Origin: an uncultured Muribaculaceae bacterium
GTDB taxonomy: Bacteria; Bacteroidota; Bacteroidia; Bacteroidales; Muribaculaceae
Length of the DNA stretch: 52,884 bases
Direction: 5' to 3'
NCBI GenBank assembly: GCA_947625935.1
Contig: CANQQE010000025.1
Coordinates: forward strand, 1 to 52,884
This document shows positions 1-8,519 of the stretch, in pieces. The position numbers and the translations under genes are program-made. A model generated the notes under the pieces. The model saw nothing but the letters and a program-made list of their open reading frames with translations, was not told where the DNA came from and searched no databases. The first letter of the stretch is position 1. Each line of letters begins with the position of its first letter.

Positions 1-44
1 GCGGCAAATGCAGCCTGAATCTTCAGATTTTGTCTATAAAATAG

Positions 45-75
45 AGACTGCCTAACTTTGGTTGTTAGACAGCCT
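45..75 (-). terminator. Intrinsic terminator of the histidine phosphatase gene
   Basis: A 12-bp inverted repeat (45-56 and 64-75, two G-U pairs when read on the minus strand) encloses a 7-nt loop. On the minus strand a T-rich stretch follows it. It lies about 75 bp downstream of the phosphatase stop codon. The same AGACTGyCTAAC-type hairpin recurs at 52809-52839. Confidence 0.7.
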
Positions 76-150
76 CCGCCGATGAGTTTGGGCTTATTGG
101 CGATAGTTATGCAACACCCTCTTGTTTTCAGGCAAGAAAAGCAAGGATGT

Positions 151-1410
151 TTAAGGCTGATAGTAGATGGGTACGCAGCGCGTCATGTAGTCGCGGGCCT
201 CACCCCAGGGGATAATGACGCGTGAATCGTTGGGGATAAGCGTGACAGGCTTCTCGTTGAGGTCGAAACGCACATAGTAGCGGCCTTTGGCAGATTTGAA
301 CAGAATAATCTGCAGATTGGCAGCCATAGGAACGACATCGAAATCGCGCCAATGCAAGGCCACGGTGTCAAAATAGTTGGTCAGATAGTAACAGCCTGGC
401 AATCTGAGCAACGAAAGCAGAGGCATCAGAGTCTCGGCATGACCGAAACGCAAATCGACCGTGGCAGGATTACTCCCGGAGATAAACCCGTCGGTGCGGG
501 CAACGATGTCGAGTACAAGGTCAGAGGCGATGTCGGCGGGAACTGACGAAACCGTCGAAGCCACACGCTGCAGATACTGGCGCAGGTTAAATGTCGACCA
601 CAGTGCGTTATACTCGGCCGACGTGAAATAATCGAGAGCGTTGATTTCAACCCCCATCGCGCTCATTCCGGCCAGCACATAATACTCCATCAGAGCGATG
701 TCTTTAGGGTCAGTGTCGCCATATGGGTAGTTCTTGCCGAGCACGCGCTCTATTGCCGTCACAGGCACGGTTTGAGTCATATAGTCATCGTAGACCTTCT
801 TCCATCCGTCAGAAGCTCGGAATTCCTTGTAGTCATTGCTCAAATCAAAGGGACGCATAAGTTTTGAATTTTGACGCCCGGTCGATGTTATCACTTCGAC
901 AGAGTTGTTCAGGCGGTCGAGCTGATGCACAAACGAGAACATACTCATCATGCAGCGCGGTGAGTAAGACGACATCGCATAGACCGACCCCGAGCGGAAC
1001 GGTTCGGGAAAATTCATAAACATCCTTGATGCGATTCCGCGCTGCTCGGCCATACCGAGCGAGTCGAGCGCACCCCAACGGTTATGACTCACAGCTATGA
1101 CATAATCCGTCAACGCCGCCAGTCTCCGACCTAACGGGGTAATGGTCTTGGCGGAGTCAGCGCGCTGCAGAGCCTTACGCAACGCCGCTGAGTGGGAGGG
1201 GCCTGCGGGGAAGCGCGCGCCGTGTCGTCCAACATGGCTTATATAGACAGGCTTTAGTGAGTCGGGGTATTCAAATGATTTTTCAGGGACGGGATATGGT
1301 TTCAGGCTGCCTTGGCAATCGGCGGCAGAATAGTTGGTTGCCGTGGGATCGGCGGCGACAAGCGTCAGCAGCGAGAACTGGCAGACAATCGAAATTAAGA
1401 ATCGGCGCAT
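151..1410 (-). CDS. Histidine-type phosphatase, MINPP-like (putative phytase), secreted
   Basis: This is a clade-2 histidine phosphatase predicted to act on phosphomonoesters outside the cytoplasm. The phospho-histidine motif RHGARFP is at residues 62-68 (His63). A distal GHAE motif has its His near 324. The HAE form, rather than HD, is typical of multiple inositol polyphosphate phosphatases, so inositol phosphates are likely substrates. The start is placed at 1410 because MRRFLISIVCQF begins a clear signal peptide (cleavage likely after VAA). The longer upstream reading adds 20 residues that would spoil it. No lipobox is seen, so a periplasmic or secreted location is likely. About 419 residues is normal for bacterial MINPPs. 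The exact substrate is inference. Confidence 0.85.
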   Translation of the reverse strand: MRRFLISIVCQFSLLTLVAADPTATNYSAADCQGSLKPYPVPEKSFEYPDSLKPVYISHVGRHGARFPAGPSHSAALRKALQRADSAKTITPLGRRLAALTDYVIAVSHNRWGALDSLGMAEQRGIASRMFMNFPEPFRSGSVYAMSSYSPRCMMSMFSFVHQLDRLNNSVEVITSTGRQNSKLMRPFDLSNDYKEFRASDGWKKVYDDYMTQTVPVTAIERVLGKNYPYGDTDPKDIALMEYYVLAGMSAMGVEINALDYFTSAEYNALWSTFNLRQYLQRVASTVSSVPADIASDLVLDIVARTDGFISGSNPATVDLRFGHAETLMPLLSLLRLPGCYYLTNYFDTVALHWRDFDVVPMAANLQIILFKSAKGRYYVRFDLNEKPVTLIPNDSRVIIPWGEARDYMTRCVPIYYQP

Positions 1411-1428
1411 TGTAAAGGATGTTTTTAT

Positions 1429-1436
1429 TATCTTTG
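1429..1436 (+). promoter_or_regulatory. Bacteroidota-type promoter (-7) of the TPR gene
   Basis: TATCTTTG matches the TAnnTTTG -7 consensus and lies 28 bp upstream of the TPR start codon. A weak ATTG at 1409-1412 is a possible -33 element, but the 16-bp spacer is short. The element sits just upstream of the divergent phosphatase start. Confidence 0.55.
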
Positions 1437-1464
1437 GCTCAAAAATAAGAAAAAGTAGACGGTC

Positions 1465-1728
1465 ATGCAAAAAATAGATGAACTAATCACCCAAAACCGG
1501 CTTGATGAGGCAATAAGACTTCTTGGCAAACAAGTAGATGCCGGTAACGCCGACGACAACACTTACTTCACCATGGGAAAATTGCTGTGGCGGCTTGGAC
1601 GGCGCAGCGAAGCCATGGATGCCTACAACAGAGCCGTCTCTATCAACCCCGACAGCCCGGCAAATGTAGCGATAGAACAAGCAAGGGCCATTTTTGACTT
1701 CTACAACCCCGACCTGCTAAACCCATAA
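1465..1728 (+). CDS. Small tetratricopeptide-repeat protein
   Basis: This is an 87-residue cytoplasmic protein consisting almost entirely of TPR helices. A first helical pair lies near residues 5-30. A well-formed TPR (TMGKLLWRLGRRSEAMDAYN then RAVSINPDS) covers about 35-68. There is no signal peptide or membrane segment. Such minimal TPR proteins are protein-binding adaptors, and the partner is unknown here. It is transcribed divergently from the phosphatase with its own TATCTTTG promoter, and it converges with the PAP2 gene (25 bp between the stops). Function beyond protein-protein interaction cannot be read from the sequence. Confidence 0.8.
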   Translation: MQKIDELITQNRLDEAIRLLGKQVDAGNADDNTYFTMGKLLWRLGRRSEAMDAYNRAVSINPDSPANVAIEQARAIFDFYNPDLLNP

Positions 1729-1753
1729 AAGCGTTTATTTTAAATTTTTACAA

Positions 1754-2467
1754 CTAAAGGCAGCGCATGGCCGATGCGACAGCGATATACGCCGCCGTAA
1801 GCATGCCGGCGGTAACAGTAACAGCCGTGTCGTTGAACGATAAGCGGCGACCCGCGATAGTAAAACTCAGGTGATGCCAATGGGGAGCGGGGGAGTCAAT
1901 CAGAGAGGCGACAAATCGTGCGGAGAGAAACACTATGCAACCGACAGCCGACCCGATAACAGCGCCTACGAGGAGATCGCCCGGATAGTGCACTCCGAGA
2001 TAAACCCTTGTATAGCAATTGAGTAAACCCCACAGCATTATAAACAGAGTGAACCGCCACCGCCTTACCATCATGGCCATGAACGAGGCGAAAGCCAAAG
2101 AATTGGCGGCATGACACGACGGAAACCCGTAGGAGCCGCCGCGATATCCGTCGACCACCTGAGTCAAAGCCGACAGCGGATTTTCGAGATTGGACGGGCG
2201 CAACCGCGCTACATAGGGCCTGATCCAACTCGCGCACGCCTGATCGGCTATGGTGATGGTCAAGGCTATGGCAAGCAGGTAGATAGTGGCCGTGCGCCAA
2301 CCGAATGTGCGATAGAGAAGAAACAACACAGTGGCATACATCGGCACCCAGATGAAACGTCCGGAATACATCGACATGAAATAGTCCCAAAACAGGGCGT
2401 GCATACCGTTAAAGAACAGAAACACGTTTGTATCGACATCTATCAGAGCGTTCAGTATCGAGTCCAT
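1754..2467 (-). CDS. PAP2-family membrane phosphatase
   Basis: This integral-membrane lipid phosphatase has 237 residues and five or six hydrophobic segments. The three PAP2 motifs are present in order: RPYVARLRP (near residue 82), FPSCHAANS (near 115, with PSCH instead of the usual PSGH) and RVYLGVHYPGD (near 155, with catalytic His and Asp). Family members remove phosphate from undecaprenyl pyrophosphate, phosphatidylglycerophosphate or lipid A. The substrate cannot be assigned. It lies 31 bp downstream of the LtaS-like gene on the same strand, so the two probably form an operon acting on lipid head groups in the envelope. The Gly-to-Cys change in motif 2 is conservative but worth noting. 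Confidence 0.85.
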   Translation of the reverse strand: MDSILNALIDVDTNVFLFFNGMHALFWDYFMSMYSGRFIWVPMYATVLFLLYRTFGWRTATIYLLAIALTITIADQACASWIRPYVARLRPSNLENPLSALTQVVDGYRGGSYGFPSCHAANSLAFASFMAMMVRRWRFTLFIMLWGLLNCYTRVYLGVHYPGDLLVGAVIGSAVGCIVFLSARFVASLIDSPAPHWHHLSFTIAGRRLSFNDTAVTVTAGMLTAAYIAVASAMRCL

Positions 2468-2498
2468 GGCATCTTCAGTTTAGGTAATTTGTCTACAA

Positions 2499-4346
2499 TC
2501 AACGGCGGTCAAGGTCATCATAAAGAATCTGCAGGAACGCCTTGGCATCATCAATAGCGTCATTGACAGCGGGGCCTCTCCCCTTTATCACCCTGTCATC
2601 CGCCAATCCGTAAACAACAGTATCGGTCGGTGTCACCCACCCTATCAGCGAGGGATCGGTGAACACGGCGAATTGCTTGCGCCCCGCGGCGAATATATCT
2701 TTGCTAAATTTGAAATCGGAGTGGTCAATGCCCATCTGGCCAAGCAGTGTAGCCACAATATCGACTTGAGAGGCGGGAATCCGAATCTCACCTTTGCGTG
2801 CGAGCGCGCCGCCGGTCATAACAAGAGGGACGTGGTGGCGGTCAAGCATCAAACCGAGATTTTTAGGATACGCCCCATAATGGTCGGGCACTACGACGAC
2901 CAGCGAGCGGTTCCATCGAGGTGACTCGCGCAAGCGGTTTACAAAGGCCGTCAGGCAACTGTCGGTATAGGCGAACGCATTGGCCGCCGGGTCGGTCAGC
3001 GAAGGGTTGTTATAAGGGACATCAAATGGCTCGTGGCTGCTTGAGGTCTGCACCACCACGAAACGAGGCTGTTGTCCCTTCTTCCATGAATCAGCGTTAC
3101 AGTCAGCCGCCCTGTCAAGCACCTTGTGGTCGACAACCCCCCACTTCGACATCCGGTCGACAAGCGGGAAATCCTTATCTTCGATGATTGTCTCAAAACC
3201 GGCCGAAACCAAATAAGCTTTCATGTTAGTGAAATTGGCATCGCCGCCATAATAATAGGCGCAATCATAGCCCTCGGCTTTAAGCGAACGGGGAATCGAA
3301 GGCAGCGACTCGGCTTTCTTGACATATTTCATGATGCTCGTAGTGGGCTGACCGGGATAGCCGCTGAGAATGGCGGGGATTGCACGATCGGTACGATAGC
3401 TCGACGCATAGAAGTCTGTCCACAACAGGCCGCTACGGGCTATGCTGTCGAGACCGATAGCGATATTCTCTCCACCCATTGAAGGCATCAGATGGGTAGA
3501 GAAACTTTCAAGAATTATGAGATAGATGTCAGGACGCTTCATCGTCAGCAGCGGCACGACCGTATCGGTAGGCACCGAATCAACCGCCATCAGACGCGAG
3601 AAGCGCGCGGCGGCCTCATCATCGTCAAAATAACGGAACTGTTTGCTGAAATCACTTTGATGGGTGGCTGAGTACATGAGGCTGAAAGCCGGATTGACAG
3701 CGGCGTGGTTCAGACGCTGGTCCGGACTGAAATAGACCGCGCTCAGGTTCATGGTGGCGACAGTGAATCCGCCCCTTATGGGGATAAAAAGCAATCCCGT
3801 AACAAACATGAGTACAGCCGTCCGAATCCACCTGACAGATAGACGGGAAGCATAGTCTATACCCATTCTGATAACTCCGAAATAGAATGCGGCGTAGTAA
3901 ATCGCCGCAAACAGCAGCATGACCCCGATGCCACAGGCCACATACCAACCCGAAACGCTCGCGAATGCCGCACCGGGAGATGTCATGAAATAAAAAAACG
4001 GAGTTGTATCGAGTTTGGCGCCCCAAAAGCTGTAGAGCACCGCATCAATAACAAAAATTGCCGAAAGCAGCACTGAAACTAAACCAAAGTAAACTTTCTG
4101 CGCTATTGAAAACCATCGTCCCTTGACCCACTGAGCCACGATAAGCATCAATCCGGGCACAACAGACAGATAACCCGCCAACGAAGCGTCGAGAGGCTTG
4201 CCATGCGACATCACCTGGCGGTAGGCATCCCAACCATATTCGCCATATATCCCACTGTTAAACAGCATGAAAAGCGGCTTTTGCAGCATAAATATCAGCA
4301 TCAGCAACAGATAACAGAAGGCATATTTAATCAATGACTGTTTCAC
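2499..4346 (-). CDS. LTA synthase/sulfatase-family membrane phosphotransferase
   Basis: This 615-residue protein has about five N-terminal TM segments (residues 1-190) followed by an extracytoplasmic alkaline-phosphatase-superfamily domain. Visible motifs are DIYLIILESFS (metal-binding Glu), SSYRTDRAIPAIL (its Thr sits at the nucleophile position of LtaS-like enzymes) and VVPDHYGAYP (metal-binding Asp/His). Gram-negative relatives transfer phosphoethanolamine or phosphoglycerol to lipids and glycans. Lipoteichoic acid itself is not expected in this phylum. The downstream PAP2 gene suggests joint action on phospholipid-derived groups. The start is the first Met before the hydrophobic segment, with a TATCTTTG promoter about 30 bp upstream. 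The actual acceptor is unknown. Confidence 0.85.
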   Translation of the reverse strand: MKQSLIKYAFCYLLLMLIFMLQKPLFMLFNSGIYGEYGWDAYRQVMSHGKPLDASLAGYLSVVPGLMLIVAQWVKGRWFSIAQKVYFGLVSVLLSAIFVIDAVLYSFWGAKLDTTPFFYFMTSPGAAFASVSGWYVACGIGVMLLFAAIYYAAFYFGVIRMGIDYASRLSVRWIRTAVLMFVTGLLFIPIRGGFTVATMNLSAVYFSPDQRLNHAAVNPAFSLMYSATHQSDFSKQFRYFDDDEAAARFSRLMAVDSVPTDTVVPLLTMKRPDIYLIILESFSTHLMPSMGGENIAIGLDSIARSGLLWTDFYASSYRTDRAIPAILSGYPGQPTTSIMKYVKKAESLPSIPRSLKAEGYDCAYYYGGDANFTNMKAYLVSAGFETIIEDKDFPLVDRMSKWGVVDHKVLDRAADCNADSWKKGQQPRFVVVQTSSSHEPFDVPYNNPSLTDPAANAFAYTDSCLTAFVNRLRESPRWNRSLVVVVPDHYGAYPKNLGLMLDRHHVPLVMTGGALARKGEIRIPASQVDIVATLLGQMGIDHSDFKFSKDIFAAGRKQFAVFTDPSLIGWVTPTDTVVYGLADDRVIKGRGPAVNDAIDDAKAFLQILYDDLDRR

Positions 4347-4372
4347 AGAGACAAAATTGTTATTTTTGTCTA

Positions 4373-4380
4373 CAAAGATA
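4373..4380 (-). promoter_or_regulatory. Bacteroidota -7 promoter of the LtaS-like/PAP2 operon
   Basis: Read on the minus strand this is TATCTTTG, an exact TAnnTTTG match, 26 bp upstream of the start codon. No convincing -33 TTTG is found at the expected 19-21 bp spacing. Confidence 0.6.
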
Positions 4381-4510
4381 GATAATTCGCGGCAGGCGTT
4401 AAACTTTTTTAAAGCTAACTTGTCTAACGAAAATGAAAAGATTGTTTAAACCATATGGCACCTTTCTGTGTTCTATGGTTAATTGCATTAATTAACATTT
4501 CAATTTAGTT

Positions 4511-5035
4511 ATGAAAAAGTATTTACTTTTAATCGTTGCCGTTTTAGGCATGAGTTTGTGCGCATCGGCACAGAAAACCGAGATTCAAGTTGGTTACGGT
4601 GGCTACACCCAGATGGATGCCTGTGATTGCCACGACGGATGGGACAACGTGAACACCGCATGGGGTGCGCTGACCGCAGGGGTAAACTTCAAGATTTCCC
4701 CTAAAATGTGGCTTGGCCCGTCGTACACATTCTCAAGCACAAAGACCGACGGAGGCAAACACGCTTCAAAAATCGCCTATCACGCTATTATGCTTAACGG
4801 TCGCTATGAATACTACCGCAATTCAACCGTTTCGGTTTATGCGCACGTTGGACTCGGCGCAGTTGTCTCACATATGCAGCCCAAATATGCAGATTCCTAC
4901 AACTGCACATATTTCGCATTCCAGATTTCACCCGTAGGCGCACAGATCGGTCTGTCACGCAACATCAAGATGTTTGGTGAACTTGGCTTCGGCGCACAAG
5001 GTTTAGTTCAGGTAGGATTCCGCATCGGTATCTGA
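4511..5035 (+). CDS. Outer-membrane beta-barrel (porin-like) protein
   Basis: This is a 174-residue protein with a clear signal peptide (MKKYLLLIVAVLGMSLCASA). It then shows alternating polar/aromatic beta strands and a C-terminal strand ending in VGFRIGI, as expected of a small 8-strand barrel of the OmpA/OmpW/PorT-like type. An early insertion DACDCHDG has two close cysteines and two histidines, and could be a surface loop or metal site. It is monocistronic, with a strong terminator 39 bp after the stop. No ligand or partner can be named. Confidence 0.75.
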   Translation: MKKYLLLIVAVLGMSLCASAQKTEIQVGYGGYTQMDACDCHDGWDNVNTAWGALTAGVNFKISPKMWLGPSYTFSSTKTDGGKHASKIAYHAIMLNGRYEYYRNSTVSVYAHVGLGAVVSHMQPKYADSYNCTYFAFQISPVGAQIGLSRNIKMFGELGFGAQGLVQVGFRIGI

Positions 5036-5073
5036 TAACAGGTTTAAATTAAACGACATACAACAAACTTATC

Positions 5074-5114
5074 TTAGGGTCATCGCCGATTTTGGCGCAT
5101 GGCCCTAATTTTTT
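5074..5114 (+). terminator. Intrinsic terminator after the beta-barrel gene
   Basis: A stem (TTAGGG at 5074-5079 with CCCTAA at 5103-5108, plus inner pairing including GCC/GGC) is followed by six Ts at 5109-5114. It also shows that an ATG at 5092 inside the hairpin is an unlikely start for the next gene. Confidence 0.85.
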
Positions 5115-5181
5115 CAACAGTTTTCATGAACCTATCGACTTTAATAAACGTTTTATATTCAAAGATTCAACTATCAGATTT

Positions 5182-6390
5182 ATGAAAGGGAAATTCTGCT
5201 TGTTAATTATGATTGCGACATTAAATCCCTTGGGCGTTGATGCCCAGGGGATTGATGACGTTATAGACTCCCTCGCCAATGCTGACGGTTATCGTTCCCG
5301 TGTGACATACGAAGTGGTGATACCATCATTCAGCAACCCCATAATCTATGACATCGACATCGCATCAGCCAAATCAGACTGCGATACGTTATCACCCTGC
5401 TCATACCTGATTGACTGGCGTGTGCCGACCGTATCGGGTGAGAGCAACGGCTTCTCGGCCTACCACAACGGGCACCACTACCGCTACCGCGACAATCGTC
5501 TGCAAGAATATCATGTGGAGTGGGACTCCATACCATTCGGTCTCGGGAAACCACACCCGGCGGCATCAATAGAACGAGGAGTGCAAAACAACGCACAATT
5601 CACAGAAATCCTGCCTCAGTTCATGGCGAGGCAACTCGCTAAGATTAAGACCGACAGCACATACAGCTATAGCATCGCCCCCGACTCCCTTGTGGGTTCG
5701 CGGCATTTGACCGTGCTGAAAGCGTTGCAACGCTACAAAGGATATGACAGCAAGGAACTGACCTATTTTTTCGACCCCGCTACACTTATGCCCCTCAGAC
5801 TTGAAATCGAAAACAACCCCGGCTCAATAGGCGAGCAACAAATCACTGTAACATATACACCTTTCGACAACGCTGAAACGGTAGATTTTACAGAAAGCGG
5901 GCTTGTCGAACGCTATCCTGAAGCGTTTGAGAAATACAGACTCAGTTACTTCAAAGTGGAGAATCTGCCAGGGACGCAGCTACCGGGATTCTCGGCACCG
6001 ACCCCCACCGGCGAACGGTACTCCCGTGCCACCGGCGATAAATTCGCATCACCTACGCTTGTGGTGTTCCTTGACCCTAAGGTCGGAACGGCAAACAAAA
6101 CGATAGAACTTGTAAGAAAAGGTGTCGATTCACTCCCGATGTCGGCGGAAGTCATCTGGGCTTTCACAAGCAACAACATCAACGACATCGACAATGTCAT
6201 AATCAGGCCGAGGCCCGGCGAGCATATAGTGATGAGTGCGAAATCTCTCGCCCTCGACTGCGGCGTCTCAACTTTCCCCATAACATTAATTTGCGACACT
6301 TACGGTAAAATCAACGATGTGATCATCGGGTTCAACAAAAATATGGATTCCGATGTTATTCAGAAAACCGCGATTATCGGGAAACTCTAA
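5182..6390 (+). CDS. Secreted two-domain protein with a C-terminal redoxin-like fold lacking CxxC
   Basis: The start at 5182 begins a signal peptide (MKGKFCLLIMIATLNPLGVDA). The upstream in-frame ATG lies inside a terminator hairpin. The mature N-terminal half (about residues 25-250) is beta-rich and resembles LolA/DUF2092-like periplasmic folds. The C-terminal part (about 265-400) looks like an AhpC/TlpA redoxin: it has LPGFSAPTPTGERYS and LVVFLDP, and a cis-Pro-like TFPITL, but no CxxC or peroxidatic Cys where one is expected. A cysteine pair is therefore not available for ordinary disulfide exchange. It is followed 32 bp later by tpx, so a redox or scaffold role is possible. The domain assignment is by pattern and is moderate. 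Confidence 0.6.
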   Translation: MKGKFCLLIMIATLNPLGVDAQGIDDVIDSLANADGYRSRVTYEVVIPSFSNPIIYDIDIASAKSDCDTLSPCSYLIDWRVPTVSGESNGFSAYHNGHHYRYRDNRLQEYHVEWDSIPFGLGKPHPAASIERGVQNNAQFTEILPQFMARQLAKIKTDSTYSYSIAPDSLVGSRHLTVLKALQRYKGYDSKELTYFFDPATLMPLRLEIENNPGSIGEQQITVTYTPFDNAETVDFTESGLVERYPEAFEKYRLSYFKVENLPGTQLPGFSAPTPTGERYSRATGDKFASPTLVVFLDPKVGTANKTIELVRKGVDSLPMSAEVIWAFTSNNINDIDNVIIRPRPGEHIVMSAKSLALDCGVSTFPITLICDTYGKINDVIIGFNKNMDSDVIQKTAIIGKL

Positions 6391-6422
6391 CCCAAATCAG
6401 GAACAAAAAAACATATATAACA

Positions 6423-6935
6423 ATGGAGACTATTTATTTTAAAGGACAACCGTGCCACACCTGCGGCACCATTCCGCGCCCCGGAGAAAAAGCGCCCTGT
6501 TTCACATTCGTACGTCCCGACCTTACCGAGATACACTGCGCCGACTACCAGGGTAAACGAGTGGTACTCAACATTTTTCCAAGTCTTGACACCCCGGTGT
6601 GCGCCGCATCTGTGCGACGTTTCAACCAGGAAGCCGCCAAACTGAAAAACACCGCAGTACTGTGTGTGTCGATGGACTTGCCCTTTGCCGCCAGACGTTT
6701 CTGCACCACCGAGGGTATAGAAAACGTTACTGTGGGATCCGCTTTCCGTTCACCGGTTTTCGCTCAGAAATATGGCCTTCAGATGGTTGACGGACCGCTT
6801 GCCGGACTGCTCGCGCGTGCGGTCATCGTTCTCGACGAAGACCGCAACGTCATCTACAGCGACCTCGTTGAGGAGATTACTAATGAGCCTAAATATGATG
6901 AAGCTATAGAGGTTCTCAAACGGGAACAGGCTTAA
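6423..6935 (+). CDS. tpx: Thiol peroxidase (lipid hydroperoxide peroxidase)
   Basis: This is an atypical 2-Cys peroxiredoxin of 170 residues, the normal size for Tpx. The peroxidatic cysteine is in TPVCAAS (Cys60) and the resolving cysteine in RRFCTTEG (Cys94), matching the family's spacing. The family motif FPSLDTPVC is intact, and GPLAGLLARAVIVLDE matches the conserved C-terminal region. The enzyme reduces H2O2 and alkyl or lipid hydroperoxides using thioredoxin, and it has no signal peptide, so it is cytoplasmic. It may be co-transcribed with the preceding redoxin-like gene (32-bp gap). It converges on the aminotransferase gene with only five bases between the stop codons. Confidence 0.95.
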   Translation: METIYFKGQPCHTCGTIPRPGEKAPCFTFVRPDLTEIHCADYQGKRVVLNIFPSLDTPVCAASVRRFNQEAAKLKNTAVLCVSMDLPFAARRFCTTEGIENVTVGSAFRSPVFAQKYGLQMVDGPLAGLLARAVIVLDEDRNVIYSDLVEEITNEPKYDEAIEVLKREQA

Positions 6936-6941
6936 ACCTGT
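6926..6941. other. Short stem-loop carrying both convergent stop codons
   Basis: ACAGG (6926-6930) pairs with CCTGT (6937-6941). The tpx stop (6933-6935) lies in the loop, and the last base of the aminotransferase stop (6941) lies in the arm. There is no U-tract, so it is at best a weak bidirectional end signal. Confidence 0.3.
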
Positions 6942-8077
6942 CATTCAAACCTGTTGATGATCCGCGCTATCGCGCGGGCATCGTCAATGGAGGTGCATCG
7001 CGACACCGGGAGCGATAGTGCCTCCTTGCTTATTTTATCAGCCACGGGAAGCGATAATCCGCTATATGTCTCATAGCATGGCTGACGGTGTATGGGGGTC
7101 GGGTAATGGATATCGGTAGCCACCCCGCAGGCACGGAGATAGCGTTGAAGCTCATCCCGACGGGGAGACATCACCACATATTGATGCCACACCATAGAAT
7201 CATCATCGACAAAAACAGGCTTGACTACCAAAGGATTAGTTATCTCACAGCCATAAGTCGCCGCAATTCCCCGGCGATATCCGTTTTCTACAGCGACATA
7301 GGGCAATTTGACATTCAAGACGGCGGCTTGTACGGGGTCAAGACGGCAATTCCAACCGCGATAGATGTTATGGTAACGCGTGTCGGAACCATAGTTGGCC
7401 AAAGCCCTCACAGCGGCGGCAAGTTCGGGGTCAGATGTGGCGACTGCTCCGGCGTCGCCAAGTGCGCCGATATTTTTTGTTGGATAAAAGCTGAATGCGG
7501 CCGCGTGGCCGAGCGAGCCTGTCATGCGAGAACCCGCCGTCATCCCTTCTACCGGGGCGACAGCACCTATTGCCTGGGCGTTGTCCTCAATCACGATGAG
7601 CCCGTTATCACCGGCGAGCCGCTTCAAATCGGCATCCCAGGCCACACGGCCATAGAGATGCACCGTCATGAGAGCTTTTGCGTTGTTTTCATTCAACGCT
7701 TTTGCCACACCATCGGCATTGAGGTTGAAACTTTCAACCGACGGGTCAACAAAAATCGGCGACAAGCCGCAGTCAGTTATGGCCAACACCGAAGCTATAT
7801 AAGTGTTTGACGGCACGATAACTCCATCGCCGGGGCGTAAGCGGCCAAGCTCCATGTAGCCTCTCAGAATCATCCTCAGCGCGTCAAGGCCATTGCTTAC
7901 ACCGATGGCGCAGGATGCTCCAATCAGATTTCTGATATTATCCTCAAAACGAGCGACTTCATCGCCACCAACATAGCGGCCACTGTCGGCCACGCGCGCC
8001 AACGCCGCCTTAATCTCGTCAATATAGGGAGCGTTGACCGTGGCGAGGTCGAGAAAAGGGTATCTGATTTCAGTCAT
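6941..8077 (-). CDS. DegT/DnrJ/EryC1-family dTDP-3-keto-sugar aminotransferase (FdtB/QdtB-like)
   Basis: This is a PLP-dependent sugar aminotransferase of 378 residues. The PLP lysine is in FYPTKNIGALGDAGA. The family's nucleotide-sugar and PLP-binding segments are also visible: VGVSNGLDAL-like near 80, IEDNAQAIGA near 170, and NYGSDTRYHN-WNCRLDPVQAA. Sitting after two ketoisomerases, it most likely aminates C3 of dTDP-3-keto-6-deoxyhexose to give dTDP-3-amino-3,6-dideoxyglucose or -galactose. The ATG at 8077 overlaps the previous gene by 8 bp and is preferred to the GTG at 8086. It is the last gene of the operon. The acetyltransferase that usually follows (FdtC/QdtC) is not in the window. 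Confidence 0.85.
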   Translation of the reverse strand: MTEIRYPFLDLATVNAPYIDEIKAALARVADSGRYVGGDEVARFEDNIRNLIGASCAIGVSNGLDALRMILRGYMELGRLRPGDGVIVPSNTYIASVLAITDCGLSPIFVDPSVESFNLNADGVAKALNENNAKALMTVHLYGRVAWDADLKRLAGDNGLIVIEDNAQAIGAVAPVEGMTAGSRMTGSLGHAAAFSFYPTKNIGALGDAGAVATSDPELAAAVRALANYGSDTRYHNIYRGWNCRLDPVQAAVLNVKLPYVAVENGYRRGIAATYGCEITNPLVVKPVFVDDDSMVWHQYVVMSPRRDELQRYLRACGVATDIHYPTPIHRQPCYETYSGLSLPVADKISKEALSLPVSRCTSIDDARAIARIINRFE

Positions 8078-8519
8078 TGTTTTCACGTTTTGAAGCTGTC
8101 AGACTAAGATATCTGTCATAGTCATAGACATAATCGTCTGGGTCATAGTTGGTTGATGCGAGCGCAAGGCAAATGGAACCAGAGGAGAAATCATCGATTA
8201 CACGCCAGATACCGGCGGGTACATAAAGCGCCTCACACGGGCGGTTGAGCGATATGCGGCGTGTGTCGCGGCCATCGAAAAGCGTTACGGTGAAGCCGCC
8301 GGCCGCAGCTACAATCAGTTCCTCCATCTCGAAATGTGAGTGCCCTCCGCGTTCGGATCCTACAGGGACATCATAGATGTAAAACACACGTTTAATCGCA
8401 AACGGCAGTGTATCATCGTTTTGCACGGCTGTCAACGAGCCGCGCTGGTGACGGTGACGAGGGAAGTCGATGACTTTGCACTCGCTCAAAGATGAAACTG
8501 AGTGTCTATCTGGTTTCAT
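8070..8519 (-). CDS. Sugar 3,4-ketoisomerase, FdtA/QdtA-type cupin (intact histidine pair)
   Basis: This is a 149-residue cupin (WxcM-like/FdtA family). The family converts dTDP-4-keto-6-deoxyglucose to the 3-keto isomer, the step before C3 amination. The characteristic YIYDVPVGSERGGHSHFEMEE is present with both histidines, His60 and His62. The LYVPAGIWRVIDDFSSGSICLALASTNYD and DYVYDYDRYL segments are also family-typical. The start at 8519 is chosen because it overlaps the upstream gene by only 14 bp; the longer reading adds 16 low-complexity residues. C3- or C4-epimer specificity (Fuc3N or Qui3N route) cannot be told by eye. Confidence 0.85.
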   Translation of the reverse strand: MKPDRHSVSSLSECKVIDFPRHRHQRGSLTAVQNDDTLPFAIKRVFYIYDVPVGSERGGHSHFEMEELIVAAAGGFTVTLFDGRDTRRISLNRPCEALYVPAGIWRVIDDFSSGSICLALASTNYDPDDYVYDYDRYLSLTASKRENND

